Source: Desulfovibrio desulfuricans DSM 642 (GTDB lineage Bacteria; Desulfobacterota; Desulfovibrionia; Desulfovibrionales; Desulfovibrionaceae). Taken from it: a DNA stretch of 64,000 bases. The notes below the pieces were generated by a model, which saw only the letters and a list, made by a program, of their open reading frames with translations, was not told the origin of the DNA and made no database searches. Of this stretch, positions 9,172 through 17,496 are shown piece by piece. The first letter of the stretch is position 1. Every line of letters begins with the position of its first letter. The translations under genes and the position numbers were made by a program. Location of the stretch: positions 1 to 64,000 of the forward strand of contig NZ_ATUZ01000014.1 of assembly GCF_000420465.1 (NCBI RefSeq), in the 5' to 3' direction.

Positions 9172-10962
9172 ATGACCGACAATTCCAACGATTCCCGCGC
9201 TCCCCGCGAAGCACGGGGCCAGCGCGCCCCGCGCGGCCCCCGTAACGGACACGAAACCGGCGACGCGCGCGCCCGCAAGCCGCTGCGCGAAGTGGTTTGC
9301 GAGATCGACCGTGACATTCTGCGGCTGCTGCTCCGCCGCAATAATATTCTTGTCCGCATGCGCGGCGACAAACCCCGGCTTGACTCCACGGAAGAAAAAA
9401 CCATCCGTGAATCGTGGGAAGCCTCCGTTTCCCACATCAGCCGAGATGCGCGCCTTTCCGGCCACTTTTTTTCGCTCATGCAGGAAGTGGAATTTCAGCC
9501 CCGTCCCGCCTCTGCCCGCGCTGACGGCGCGGATGAAGGCGGCGAACTCGGCGGCGCGGCAACGAAGGAACCGCCGCGCACGGCCTTTAACCTTGCGCCG
9601 CCAGCCAAGCACGTGCGCCTGCACATGCCTGCACCTCTGGCCTGCCGGGCCACGCGCGCATGGCTGATGCTGGCCGCAGCCACAGGCCAGCCCCTGCATA
9701 TCGCGCCCTGCCTCATGAATGATCCCATTGTGGACTGCGTCAAAATGCTCAATCAGGCAGGCGCCTCGCTGACCCGCGAGGATGAAGGCGTTTCCGCCCG
9801 CCCGGCTGCTCCGCTTGGCGCATCTGACAAGGTTATCCACACGGGCGACAGCGCCTGGAACTTTTTCATGCTGCTGGGGCACTATCTTGGCCGCCCCTCG
9901 CGTGCCAAGTTTACTGGCGATGCAAGCCTGAAACTGGCTGACTTTTCTTCTGTGCGGCACTTCCTGCCCACTCTGGGCGCGCGCCTCGTGCATGTGGTGC
10001 CCAAGAGCGACGGCATGCCCGCACGCCTCGAGTGCTCTGGCATTTTGCCTGATTCCGTCAAACTGCCTGCCGATGTGCCCGCAGAACTTGCCGAAGGCAT
10101 CCTGCTGGCGGCTCCCGGCTACGAAAGGGCAATCACCCTTGATCTTGGCTCGCACCCAGAGCACAGGCTCATTGTTGCCCGCATACTGCCCATACTGCGC
10201 GCAGCTGGCGCAGATGTGCAGATGGAAGGCGCAAAGGTGCGCGTCAACCCAGGCCCGCTCAGCCTGCCCGCCCTGCCTCAGGCTGGCATGGAGCCGGAAC
10301 TGGCGCTCTTTCTTCTGGCGCTGCCCCTGGCTCTCGGCGGTGAAGCCCTGCTTGGCGGCCAGTGGCCCGCCCTGCCCGCAGCTGAAGCTGGCTGGGATCT
10401 TTTGCAACAGCTCGGCCTTGACCTGCGCTTTGAAGCGGGCAAAAACGGCGGAGAAGTCTGCGCCCGCGCCGCTGCGCCCCTGAAACAGTACGCTAAGGGT
10501 GATCTGCCTGCCGGGTTCCCCGCTGTATGGGCCCCGCTGCCCGTGGCTCTGGCCGCCTGTGCAGCCCTTAGGGGCGACAAGGCCGTTCTGCCCGCCCTGC
10601 CCTCTGGCACAGACCGCGCAACGGTAGAAAGTTTTCTTTCTGCTGTGGGTCTGGATTTGGATGAAAACGGCAGATTGTGCAAAAAAGAACAATCTGGCCC
10701 GCGCACGGGCTGGAATGCCCCTGACCCGGTATGGGCAATGGCCCTTGCACTGGCTGCTTGTGCAAGCCCCCATCAGAAGCTGGGCAACCCTGGCATCATG
10801 ACCGGGCTGTACCCGCCCTTCTGGGCGCTGTACAATACTCTGCCCGAACCGGCAGTGCGCCGTTCGGCCGCGCCGGAAGCTCCGGCTGCCGCTCCCAGAC
10901 GCCGCATTATCACCGGCGCAGTGGCTGTGCCGCCGGAACTGAAAGACGAAGACGACTATTAG
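9172..10962 (+). CDS. Chorismate mutase-like domain fused to a divergent EPSP synthase-like domain
   Basis: The protein has 596 residues. Residues 1-36 are Arg/Pro-rich and probably disordered. Residues 38-108 resemble an AroQ-type chorismate mutase helix bundle (LREVVCEIDRDILRLLLRR). Residues 125-565 follow the repeating pattern of EPSP synthase (AroA). The usual catalytic signatures of AroA are not recognisable: the expected SKS..R, GNAGT, RP(M/I), DHR and KE.DR motifs are replaced, for example, by LACRATR, TGDSAWN, GDASLKLAD and PDPVWAM. This could be the shikimate-pathway enzyme of this lineage in a very divergent form, or a non-catalytic relative. The tail (570-596) is Ala/Pro-rich. It stands alone and is transcribed away from apr. 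Confidence 0.65.
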   Translation: MTDNSNDSRAPREARGQRAPRGPRNGHETGDARARKPLREVVCEIDRDILRLLLRRNNILVRMRGDKPRLDSTEEKTIRESWEASVSHISRDARLSGHFFSLMQEVEFQPRPASARADGADEGGELGGAATKEPPRTAFNLAPPAKHVRLHMPAPLACRATRAWLMLAAATGQPLHIAPCLMNDPIVDCVKMLNQAGASLTREDEGVSARPAAPLGASDKVIHTGDSAWNFFMLLGHYLGRPSRAKFTGDASLKLADFSSVRHFLPTLGARLVHVVPKSDGMPARLECSGILPDSVKLPADVPAELAEGILLAAPGYERAITLDLGSHPEHRLIVARILPILRAAGADVQMEGAKVRVNPGPLSLPALPQAGMEPELALFLLALPLALGGEALLGGQWPALPAAEAGWDLLQQLGLDLRFEAGKNGGEVCARAAAPLKQYAKGDLPAGFPAVWAPLPVALAACAALRGDKAVLPALPSGTDRATVESFLSAVGLDLDENGRLCKKEQSGPRTGWNAPDPVWAMALALAACASPHQKLGNPGIMTGLYPPFWALYNTLPEPAVRRSAAPEAPAAAPRRRIITGAVAVPPELKDEDDY

Positions 10963-10974
10963 AAAAGAATAAAC

Positions 10975-11014
10975 AACAGGCGCTGGCGGCGAAATATCGT
11001 CCCCAGCGCCTGTT
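10975..11014. terminator. Inverted repeat between convergent genes
   Basis: A perfect 12-bp stem (10975-10986 with 11003-11014) encloses a 16-base loop. On the minus strand it is followed by a T-rich stretch (GTTTATTCTTTT), and on the plus strand by no T-tract. It can serve the leftward transcript and may also end the rightward one, which stops 12 bases earlier. Confidence 0.6.
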
Positions 11015-11150
11015 GGCGTTTACAAGGGCAAGCGCAGGCTCACAGGCATTGCATAGGGCAGGAGCCCAGCGGCAAGCCTCTGCCCTGCGCTATCGCAATG
11101 CTATGCGGGCACAGAAAAAATTTTCTGTCCGGCAACGTCGGTGCAACGAC

Positions 11151-11186
11151 AAAAAAATCCGCCCCGTGCAGCATATCTGCAACGGG
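11151..11186 (-). terminator. Intrinsic terminator of the lipoprotein gene
   Basis: On the minus strand CCCGTtGCAG (11186-11177) pairs with CTGCACGGG (11171-11163), with one bulged base. After CGGA come seven T (11157-11151). It lies about 70 bases after the lipoprotein stop. Confidence 0.7.
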
Positions 11187-11253
11187 ACGGAAATTCCGTT
11201 TGAGCCGCCATGCCCACTCCGCAATTGCGGACAAAAAAACGCGGCTGCGAAGA

Positions 11254-11691
11254 TTATTCCTGAGTAAAGCGGAACAGCCTCACGGAAAGGGGCTGCATGT
11301 TCTGCCGGTTCATGGCCGAAACAATAAAGGCATAGTTTCGGGGCTGTCCGGCGGGCGGGCAGGGGCCACGATAGTGGCGCGTCAGGCCGCCCTCGGGGAT
11401 AATGCCGCTGCCATCGTTGTTCCACTCGCCACCGCCAAGGAACAGATCCTGGCCATCGCTGGTAAATTCCACCAGGCGCACGTCATAGTAATCGGTGCTG
11501 CCGGGGGTCTGTGCCACCTGAATTTCAGGCGATATCCGGGAACAGCGGTGAACTTCGCGCAAGGTAACGGTAACGGCCATGCCGTCCGGAATTTCCTGCG
11601 TCTCCTTGGAGGCGCAAGCGGGCAGCAGGGCTGCCGCGCACAGCACCGGGAAGAGCGCACGCCGGGCTTTGCCTAAAATTTCAAAACGCAT
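11254..11691 (-). CDS. Small lipoprotein with a PEBP/YbhB-like pattern
   Basis: This 145-residue protein has an N-terminal signal sequence ending in a lipobox (LLPAC, Cys about 25), so it should be lipid-anchored outside the cytoplasmic membrane. The mature part shows short resemblances to the phosphatidylethanolamine-binding protein/YbhB family: a CSRISPEIQV segment where that family has C..ISPPL, and RGPCPPAGQPRNYAF where it has GPCPP.G.HRY.F. The histidine and aspartate pocket residues of true PEBPs are not obvious. Function unknown. The ATG at 11691 has GGAGG 5 bases upstream and is preferred over an in-frame TTG at 11703. Confidence 0.6.
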   Translation of the reverse strand: MRFEILGKARRALFPVLCAAALLPACASKETQEIPDGMAVTVTLREVHRCSRISPEIQVAQTPGSTDYYDVRLVEFTSDGQDLFLGGGEWNNDGSGIIPEGGLTRHYRGPCPPAGQPRNYAFIVSAMNRQNMQPLSVRLFRFTQE

Positions 11692-11779
11692 CAGGGCCTC
11701 CAAATGACAATTGCTTTATGCGGCTTTTGGAAGCATAACCAATAGTCAGGCCGAATACAACAACCAGTGGGAGCAGTAT

Positions 11780-12970
11780 ATGTCCATTCTTGCAGACAGC
11801 GTTACGGGGTACCTGGAACACTCTTCGTGGATCCGCCGCATGTTCGAGGCCGGAGGCCAGCTCAAGGCCCGTTTTGGCGCGGACAACGTTTATGACTTCA
11901 GCCTGGGCAACCCCGACCTGCCAGCCCCCCCCGCCGTTGTGGACGGTTTGCGTTCCTTCACCGAACACGCTGGCGAACCTTTTGCTTTTGGCTACATGCC
12001 CAACGGCGGCTTTGTCTGGGCGCGCGAAAAACTGGCCGCCCACCTCAGCAAGGAGCAGGGCGTAGAACTCACCGCCAATGATGTGCTGCTGGGCTGCGGC
12101 GCTGCCGGCGTACTCAACGCCTTTTTGCGCGCGGTAATCAATCCCGGCGAAGAAATGCTGGGCTTTGCCCCCTACTTTGTGGAATACGGCTTTTATGTAG
12201 CCAACCACGGCGGGACCTTCCGCGCTGTCATGAGCAAGGCCGACACCTTTGCGCCCGACCTTGCCGCGCTTGAAGAAGCCATCAGCCCCAAAACCCGTGT
12301 GGTGCTCATCAACTCGCCCAACAACCCCACCGGTGTGATTTACAGCCGCAAAGACCTCAAGGCGCTGACCGAACTGCTGGAAAACAAGAGCCAGGAATAC
12401 GGCAAGCCCATCTGGCTGGTGGCCGATGAACCTTACCGCTTCCTTGCCTATGATGGTGCGGAAGTGCCTTCGGTGCTGCCGCTCTACCCTTACGCCGTGG
12501 TCATCAGCTCTTTCTCCAAAAATCTTTCGCTGCCGGGCGAACGCGTGGGTTTTGCCGCTGTTTCGCCCCTGCTGCACGAAAAGGCCGAGCTCATGGCCGC
12601 CCTCACGCTCACCAACCGTATTCTTGGCTTTGTGAACCCTCCCGTAGTGGGCCAGCACATCATGGCCGCCGCCCTGGGCAGCCAGGTTGACCTGAACGTC
12701 TACGCCGCCCGCCGCAAGGCCATGGCCGAGGTGCTCAAGAACGCCGGATATGAATTCCAGATGCCCGCAGGCGCGTTCTACTTCTTCCCCAAGGCTCCCG
12801 GCGGGGACGATGTGGCCTTTGTGAACAGGCTTGTTGAAGAACGTGTGCTGGCGGTTCCCGGCTCCGGCTTTGGCTGCCCCGGCTACTTCCGCCTGGCATT
12901 CTGCGTGGGCGAAGAAGTGATCCGCAAGGCTGCCGATGGCTTTGCCAAGGCCCGCGCCTCCGTAAAATAG
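11780..12970 (+). CDS. Class I pyridoxal-phosphate aminotransferase
   Basis: This 396-residue fold-type I aminotransferase resembles aspartate/aromatic aminotransferases. Visible signatures are NSPNNPTG (substrate/PLP region), ADEPYR, and the PLP lysine in SSFSKNLSLPGERVG. The start MSILADS at 11780 is preferred because GGAG lies just upstream; the frame is open for 23 more codons with poor codon use. The substrate cannot be told from the sequence. It is 52 bases from the rhodanese gene and may share its transcript. Confidence 0.9.
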   Translation: MSILADSVTGYLEHSSWIRRMFEAGGQLKARFGADNVYDFSLGNPDLPAPPAVVDGLRSFTEHAGEPFAFGYMPNGGFVWAREKLAAHLSKEQGVELTANDVLLGCGAAGVLNAFLRAVINPGEEMLGFAPYFVEYGFYVANHGGTFRAVMSKADTFAPDLAALEEAISPKTRVVLINSPNNPTGVIYSRKDLKALTELLENKSQEYGKPIWLVADEPYRFLAYDGAEVPSVLPLYPYAVVISSFSKNLSLPGERVGFAAVSPLLHEKAELMAALTLTNRILGFVNPPVVGQHIMAAALGSQVDLNVYAARRKAMAEVLKNAGYEFQMPAGAFYFFPKAPGGDDVAFVNRLVEERVLAVPGSGFGCPGYFRLAFCVGEEVIRKAADGFAKARASVK

Positions 12971-13022
12971 CAGCGCAGGCTGGCCAAGGCCCAGTTCTCA
13001 AAAACCACTACAGGTAGCAGAA

Positions 13023-13442
13023 ATGACGCACACCCACTCCGCAACGCCATCGCACGGCAGGTTTTACGGTCTGATGTCGGCGCTCGCATGCTTCCTCCTG
13101 CTGGCTGCCGTTCAGGTTTCCGCCAAGGATATCAGCGTGAAGGACGCCGCAACCCTGTTGCAGAATCCTCCACAGGGGCTGACCATTGTTGACGTGCGCA
13201 CCCCGGCGGAATTCCGCGAGGGGCATCTTGCAGGCGCAGTCAACATGGACTTCTTCGGCGCATCCTTTGATTCGCAGATACTTGGCCTGCCCAAGGACAA
13301 GCCCGTGCTGCTCTATTGCCGCACGGGCAACCGCTCTGCCGGAGCCTACGACGCCATGGAAAAAGAAGGGATAACCAGTATCCTCCACATGAATGAGGGC
13401 ATCACGGGCTGGCAGAAACAAGGCCTGCCGCTGCAAAAATAG
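13023..13442 (+). CDS. Exported single-domain rhodanese
   Basis: This 139-residue protein has an N-terminal signal peptide (hydrophobic core about 17-32, likely cut after VSA) and one rhodanese domain. The active-site loop is CRTGNRS, a canonical six-residue loop that includes the catalytic cysteine, as in sulfurtransferases of the PspE/GlpE type. It would act on sulfane sulfur in the periplasm. A terminator follows at 13498. Confidence 0.9.
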   Translation: MTHTHSATPSHGRFYGLMSALACFLLLAAVQVSAKDISVKDAATLLQNPPQGLTIVDVRTPAEFREGHLAGAVNMDFFGASFDSQILGLPKDKPVLLYCRTGNRSAGAYDAMEKEGITSILHMNEGITGWQKQGLPLQK

Positions 13443-13473
13443 TGCGCCGCAGTGGCGCGGGCAGCGTTACGGC

Positions 13474-13489
13474 TGGCACGGATTCTGCT
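13474..13489 (+). promoter_or_regulatory. Sigma-54 promoter of the hook gene
   Basis: TGGCACG-N4-CTGCT matches the sigma-54 consensus TGGCACG-N4-TTGCW at all but one key base and keeps the exact GG-N10-GC spacing. Transcription would start near 13500, giving a leader of about 190 bases before flgE. Sigma-54 control of flagellar hook genes is common in this group. Confidence 0.8.
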
Positions 13490-13497
13490 TCTATTCA

Positions 13498-13535
13498 GGG
13501 CGGAGAGGAAGATTTTTCCTCCCGCCCTTTTTCTT
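13498..13535 (+). terminator. Terminator of the rhodanese gene
   Basis: GGGCGG(A)GAGGAA at 13498-13510 pairs with TTCCTCCCGCCC at 13516-13527 with one bulged A, followed by a T-rich tract. The predicted start of the sigma-54 transcript falls inside the first arm. Confidence 0.85.
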
Positions 13536-13540
13536 TGTCT

Positions 13541-13592
13541 GTCCATATGTGCGGCTAACGCGCAGCAGGCAAGGCGCGCCGCACATATGGAC
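13541..13592. repeat. Perfect 15-bp inverted repeat in the flgE leader
   Basis: GTCCATATGTGCGGC (13541-13555) is repeated in inverted form at 13578-13592 with a 22-base spacer. No T-tract follows, so it is not an ordinary terminator. It could be an operator or an RNA stem in the 5' leader of the hook gene. Confidence 0.75.
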
Positions 13593-13689
13593 GGCGCTGC
13601 GGCTGACGCTTTCACAACAGAAACGTCTTGCCGTTTGGGGCATCGTTTCCGGGCAGGGGAAAATTATTCCCTCCCACAGGAGGCAGAGC

Positions 13690-15180
13690 ATGAACTCGTC
13701 ATTGTTTATCGGCGCCACAGGCATGAAAACGTTGAGTAGCGGCATGAACGTTATCTCAAACAACATCGCCAATGTGAGCACCATCGGGTACAAGCAGCAA
13801 ACCGCTCTGTTCTCTGACGTTTTTTACGCGCAGCAAGGGGCCATAGGCGACTGGTGGGATGCGCAGACAGACTCCAAGGTTGCCCTCGGGCAGGTAGGTC
13901 AGGGCGTACAGCTGGACGCAGTACTCACACGGTACAATCAGGGGGCTCTTGAGTCTTCCAATACCGTTACGGATATGGCCATCAGCGGCAAAGGCTTCTT
14001 TCAGGTAACGGACAAAACCGGTCAGGAGTATTACACCCGCGCGGGCGACTTCCGCCCCGACAATCAGGGAGTTTGGCGCACGCCTGCCGGCATGGCCCTT
14101 ATGGGCTACAAGTACGCAGAGGACGGCAGCAAGGGCGGTCTGGCGCAGGTTACAGTTGACAGATTCGCCAAGATGCCTGCCAAGGCCACCACGGCTGTTG
14201 ATATGCGGTTTAATGTGGGGCAGTCCAAAGACACTACCAGTGACCCTGCAAATCCCTATTTCAGCCTCGTCGGCCAGTATAATGCCGCCAATGATCCGCC
14301 CATGAGCAGTTCCAGCTACGGATACGGGCAGAGCATTACCCTATACGGCGCCGATGGCACGGCCCACTCGGCCACCATCTATTTTGACGGCGCACCATCC
14401 ACAGGGTCCGGAACCACTGTGGAGTACCTCATTGCCTCGGATGCCGATGCCAAAGGCGGCACAGCCCAGCCCCTGATGGCGGGCACCCTCAGCTTCAGCA
14501 CCAAGGGCGAACTCACCGGCATGTCGGCCTACACCCCATCCACTGCGGGCAGCACAAACCTTGCGGACTGGAACGCGGCCACGCTCTCCAAGGACGGCAT
14601 ACCCCAGATGACTGTCAACGGTGCGCCTGTCACTGTGAACCTGGGCATTACCGCCAAGAGCGGCTGGCAAAACAGCCCTGGCAATGCCGCCAGCGTGGGT
14701 ACCGATCCCACTGCGCTGGCAAGTATGGGCAACGCCTATACCCGCGCAGCGGACGCCACAACCAACTACACCTCTTCCTCTCCCGTGACGCGCACCAGAA
14801 CCCAGAATGGGTACGCTGAAGGCACACTGAACAATATCAGTATTTCTGCCGACGGCACGGTTGTAGGCAAGTTTTCCAACAACGAAAGCATGGATCTCTG
14901 GCAGATTCCTGTATGCCGTTTCACCAGCGAAGACGGTCTGCGCCGCGAGGGCAACAACCTCTTTTCCGCCACAGAAGATTCCGGCAATATGGAAATGGGC
15001 GTTGCCGGCACGGAAAACTACGGCAAGATAAACGCGTACAACATTGAACATTCCAACGTGGACATGTCCCAGGAAATGGTCAACATGATTGTCAACCAGC
15101 GCGGCTTTCAGTCCAACAGCAAGGTTGTGACCACGGCAGACCAGATGCTGCAAAAGGCCATGGAACTCAAACGCTCATAA
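13690..15180 (+). CDS. flgE: Flagellar hook protein FlgE
   Basis: The protein has 496 residues. The N-terminus MNSSLFIGATGMKTLSSGMNVISNN with the nearby NVSTIGYKQ motif is the flagellar rod/hook helix. The C-terminus ends with the matching hook helix (VDMSQEMVNMIVNQRGFQSNSKVVTTADQ..). The Ser/Thr/Gly-rich middle (about 150-420) is the variable outer domain. It builds the hook that joins the motor to the filament and is exported by the flagellar type III apparatus. The start at 13690 has AGGAGG. No other hook-cluster genes are adjacent, so it is a stand-alone flagellar operon. Confidence 0.93.
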   Translation: MNSSLFIGATGMKTLSSGMNVISNNIANVSTIGYKQQTALFSDVFYAQQGAIGDWWDAQTDSKVALGQVGQGVQLDAVLTRYNQGALESSNTVTDMAISGKGFFQVTDKTGQEYYTRAGDFRPDNQGVWRTPAGMALMGYKYAEDGSKGGLAQVTVDRFAKMPAKATTAVDMRFNVGQSKDTTSDPANPYFSLVGQYNAANDPPMSSSSYGYGQSITLYGADGTAHSATIYFDGAPSTGSGTTVEYLIASDADAKGGTAQPLMAGTLSFSTKGELTGMSAYTPSTAGSTNLADWNAATLSKDGIPQMTVNGAPVTVNLGITAKSGWQNSPGNAASVGTDPTALASMGNAYTRAADATTNYTSSSPVTRTRTQNGYAEGTLNNISISADGTVVGKFSNNESMDLWQIPVCRFTSEDGLRREGNNLFSATEDSGNMEMGVAGTENYGKINAYNIEHSNVDMSQEMVNMIVNQRGFQSNSKVVTTADQMLQKAMELKRS

Positions 15181-15220
15181 CAGCATGGATGCGGGCTTTC
15201 CCTGGCTGTAATGATTTTCC

Positions 15221-15246
15221 GGCCCCGGCATAACCGGGGCCTTTTG
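15221..15246 (+). terminator. Terminator of flgE
   Basis: GGCCCCGG (15221-15228), loop CATAA, CCGGGGCC (15234-15241), then TTTT. It lies 41 bases after the flgE stop. Confidence 0.9.
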
Positions 15247-15436
15247 TATTTCTGGCAGGATACCGCTGCGTGACAGATGCACCCATACCATATTTAAACA
15301 CTTTGGTTATCCGGGCGATCCGGACGCAGCAGCATTGCTCCGTACAGCCCCATAGGGTACAGTGTTGCCTCAAGATGTGGATCACCCTGTAAAGAAACAC
15401 CTTTTTGCCGCACTTTCCCGCAGGAGAGCACCCCGC

Positions 15437-16318
15437 ATGAGCGCCGCAGCATCCTCCACCAATGGTACCGCTCTCTATGGCGTCACCGGTTGGCCGCTGG
15501 CCCAGACACTTTCGCCCCTGTTGCACAATACGGGTTTCCGGACGCTGGGCATCAACGCACTGTACCAGAAATGGGAAGTGCCGCCCGAAAAACTGCCCGC
15601 CTTTGTGGAAAGTGTACGTCTGCTTGATATTCGCGGTTGTTCTGTGACCATCCCGCACAAGGTTGGTCTTTTGCCCCTGCTGGACGAAATCAGCCCCCTT
15701 GCACGTCAGGTGGGCGCGGCCAATACCATTTACTGGAAGGGCTACCGCCTTTGCGGCGAAAACACCGATGTGGCCGGATTCATGGCTCCGCTTGCAGATA
15801 TGCCTCTTGACGGGGCGGATGTGCTGCTGCTGGGTGCGGGCGGCGCTGCCCGGGCCGTTGCCGCAGGTCTTGCATCGCCGGAAAATGCAAAGCGCCCTGC
15901 CAGAATCTTTGTGGCCACGCCTTCCGATAAATCGCACATGCCGCTGGCCGAAGAATTCGGCCTTACCCCCCTGCTGTGGAAAGACCGGCACGAGCCTTCG
16001 GCCCTGCTGGTGGTCAACACCACTCCCCTTGGCATGCGCGGCAAGGCGGAGGATGACACCCCCTATGATTTTTCACAGGCTGCGCCACTTTCCGCAGAGG
16101 GCGCTGCCAAGGCAACACCCATTGCCTACGATATTGTGTACAACCCCCTCGAAACCCGTTTTCTGCGCGAGGCCCGCGCGGCTGGCCGTTGCTGCATATC
16201 GGGCCTTGAAATGTTTTTTGGTCAGGGCGACGCGCAGTTCCGCCTCTGGACGGGGCAGGGCCTGCCGCCCGAATCACGCCGCGCCCTTGAGGCCGCCCTT
16301 GGGCAACAGCCCCAATAA
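15437..16318 (+). CDS. aroE: Shikimate dehydrogenase
   Basis: This 293-residue enzyme performs the NADP-dependent reduction of 3-dehydroshikimate to shikimate. Visible are the substrate-site SPLLHN motif, the catalytic lysine in SVTIPHK, GAANTI, the NADP loop LLGAGGAARA, and NTTPLGM. The start MSAAASS at 15437 has AGGAG 11 bases upstream; the frame is open earlier without a ribosome site. It is followed 24 bases later by aroQ, which acts one step earlier in the pathway. Confidence 0.95.
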   Translation: MSAAASSTNGTALYGVTGWPLAQTLSPLLHNTGFRTLGINALYQKWEVPPEKLPAFVESVRLLDIRGCSVTIPHKVGLLPLLDEISPLARQVGAANTIYWKGYRLCGENTDVAGFMAPLADMPLDGADVLLLGAGGAARAVAAGLASPENAKRPARIFVATPSDKSHMPLAEEFGLTPLLWKDRHEPSALLVVNTTPLGMRGKAEDDTPYDFSQAAPLSAEGAAKATPIAYDIVYNPLETRFLREARAAGRCCISGLEMFFGQGDAQFRLWTGQGLPPESRRALEAALGQQPQ

Positions 16319-16342
16319 ACCGACATGAAAAGCGAGGCTTCC

Positions 16343-16795
16343 ATGCGAATTCTGGTGCTGCACGGCGTCAATCTGAACATGTTTGGCAAACGCGACCCTG
16401 CACAGTACGGCACGGCCACCCTGGCGGACATTGACGCAGCTCTGCAATCGCTTGCCCAGGAGCTGGGCGCGACTGTGGAATGCTTTCAGACCAACCACGA
16501 GGGCCTGATGGTGGAGCGCATTCACCAGGCGCTTGGCGAGGACGTTGACGCAGTGGCCATCAATGCTGGCGCATGGACCCACTACAGCTATGCCATTGCT
16601 GATGCCCTGGCCATTCTGCCTGTGCCTGTGGTGGAGGTTCACATGTCCAATGTTCACGCGCGCGAGGCATTCCGGCACCATTCTGTGCTGTCGCCAGTGT
16701 GCGCGGGCAGCGTGTGCGGATTCGGCGTTGAGAGTTACCTTCTCGGCCTGCGAGCCGCGCAATCGCTGGCGGCTAAAGCCGCAGCCAAAGCGTAG
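16343..16795 (+). CDS. aroQ: Type II 3-dehydroquinate dehydratase
   Basis: This 150-residue enzyme converts 3-dehydroquinate to 3-dehydroshikimate. Type II signatures are LHGVNLNMFGKRDP (with the loop arginine), the catalytic-region QTNHEG, INAGAWTHYSYAI and VEVHMSN with the catalytic histidine. The active-site tyrosine of the N-terminal loop is seen in DPAQYG. The start at 16343 has GAGG; an ATG 18 bases upstream has none. Probably one operon with aroE. Confidence 0.95.
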   Translation: MRILVLHGVNLNMFGKRDPAQYGTATLADIDAALQSLAQELGATVECFQTNHEGLMVERIHQALGEDVDAVAINAGAWTHYSYAIADALAILPVPVVEVHMSNVHAREAFRHHSVLSPVCAGSVCGFGVESYLLGLRAAQSLAAKAAAKA

Positions 16796-16838
16796 TAAAG
16801 ACGCAGTATATAATTTGCTGGGGTGCGAGCCTAGATTT

Positions 16839-16868
16839 TTGACTTTTTCTGCTGTAGCGTTGTAGATA
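16839..16868 (+). promoter_or_regulatory. Candidate promoter of the hdr-flx operon
   Basis: TTGACT (16839-16844), an 18-base spacer and TAGATA (16863-16868) would start transcription about 40 bases before hdrC. It sits inside the loop of an inverted repeat (GCTGGGGTGC at 16817-16826 against GCACCCC..AGC at 16883-16895). The -10 box is only moderate. Confidence 0.45.
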
Positions 16869-16914
16869 GTCTTGTCACAGCGGCACCCCATCAGCTTCTA
16901 ACCAGAGAGTTCCC

Positions 16915-17496
16915 ATGAACGAAGCCATTAACCTGAACCGCCTGCGCGACCCCGCCTTTACGGAGGAAGTGGATGCGCACAGCGGGCAAAAAGTGTCCAC
17001 CTGCTATCAGTGCGGCAATTGTACTGCCGGCTGTCCCGCAGGGTTCGTTTACGACATGCAGGTCAACCAGATCATGCGGGCGGTACAGTTGGGCTTGAAG
17101 GACGCGGTACTTGATTCGCGTTCCATCTGGATGTGCCTGTCCTGTTCTACCTGTAGCCAGCGGTGTCCCAACAACATTGACGTGGCCGGAGTCATGGAGA
17201 CCCTGCGCCACATGGCCCGCAAGGAAGGCCGCGTGGCCGTTCCCAAGGTGGAAAAGTTCTGGTTTTCCTTCCTGGATACGGTGCGCACCTTTGGCCGCAC
17301 CCACGAAATCGGCACCATGGCACTCTACATGATGCGCTCGCTACGCGTGTTTACCGACGTAGACCTCGCGCCCGAAGCCCTCAAAAAGGGCAAGCTGGGA
17401 CTCAAGCCCCACATTCTGCCGGGCGGGGCAGGGCCGGTTACCCGTATCTTTACGCGCTACAAGGAACGCGCCAAGCGCGAGGGGGTGCGCCCATGA
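16915..17496 (+). CDS. hdrC: HdrC-like iron-sulfur subunit
   Basis: This 193-residue ferredoxin-like protein carries two 4Fe-4S motifs, CYQCGNCTAGCP (about 30-41) and CLSCSTCSQRCP (about 77-88). It is the electron-relay subunit of a heterodisulfide reductase-like complex, expected to pass electrons between HdrA and HdrB. It is the first gene of a tightly packed set; its last four bases overlap the start of hdrB. Confidence 0.93.
   Translation: MNEAINLNRLRDPAFTEEVDAHSGQKVSTCYQCGNCTAGCPAGFVYDMQVNQIMRAVQLGLKDAVLDSRSIWMCLSCSTCSQRCPNNIDVAGVMETLRHMARKEGRVAVPKVEKFWFSFLDTVRTFGRTHEIGTMALYMMRSLRVFTDVDLAPEALKKGKLGLKPHILPGGAGPVTRIFTRYKERAKREGVRP

Noticed and set aside
8912..9175. Open frame of 87 codons before the EPSPS-like gene
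   Set aside because: Poor codon use and AT-rich promoter DNA; no ribosome site and it overlaps the real gene start.
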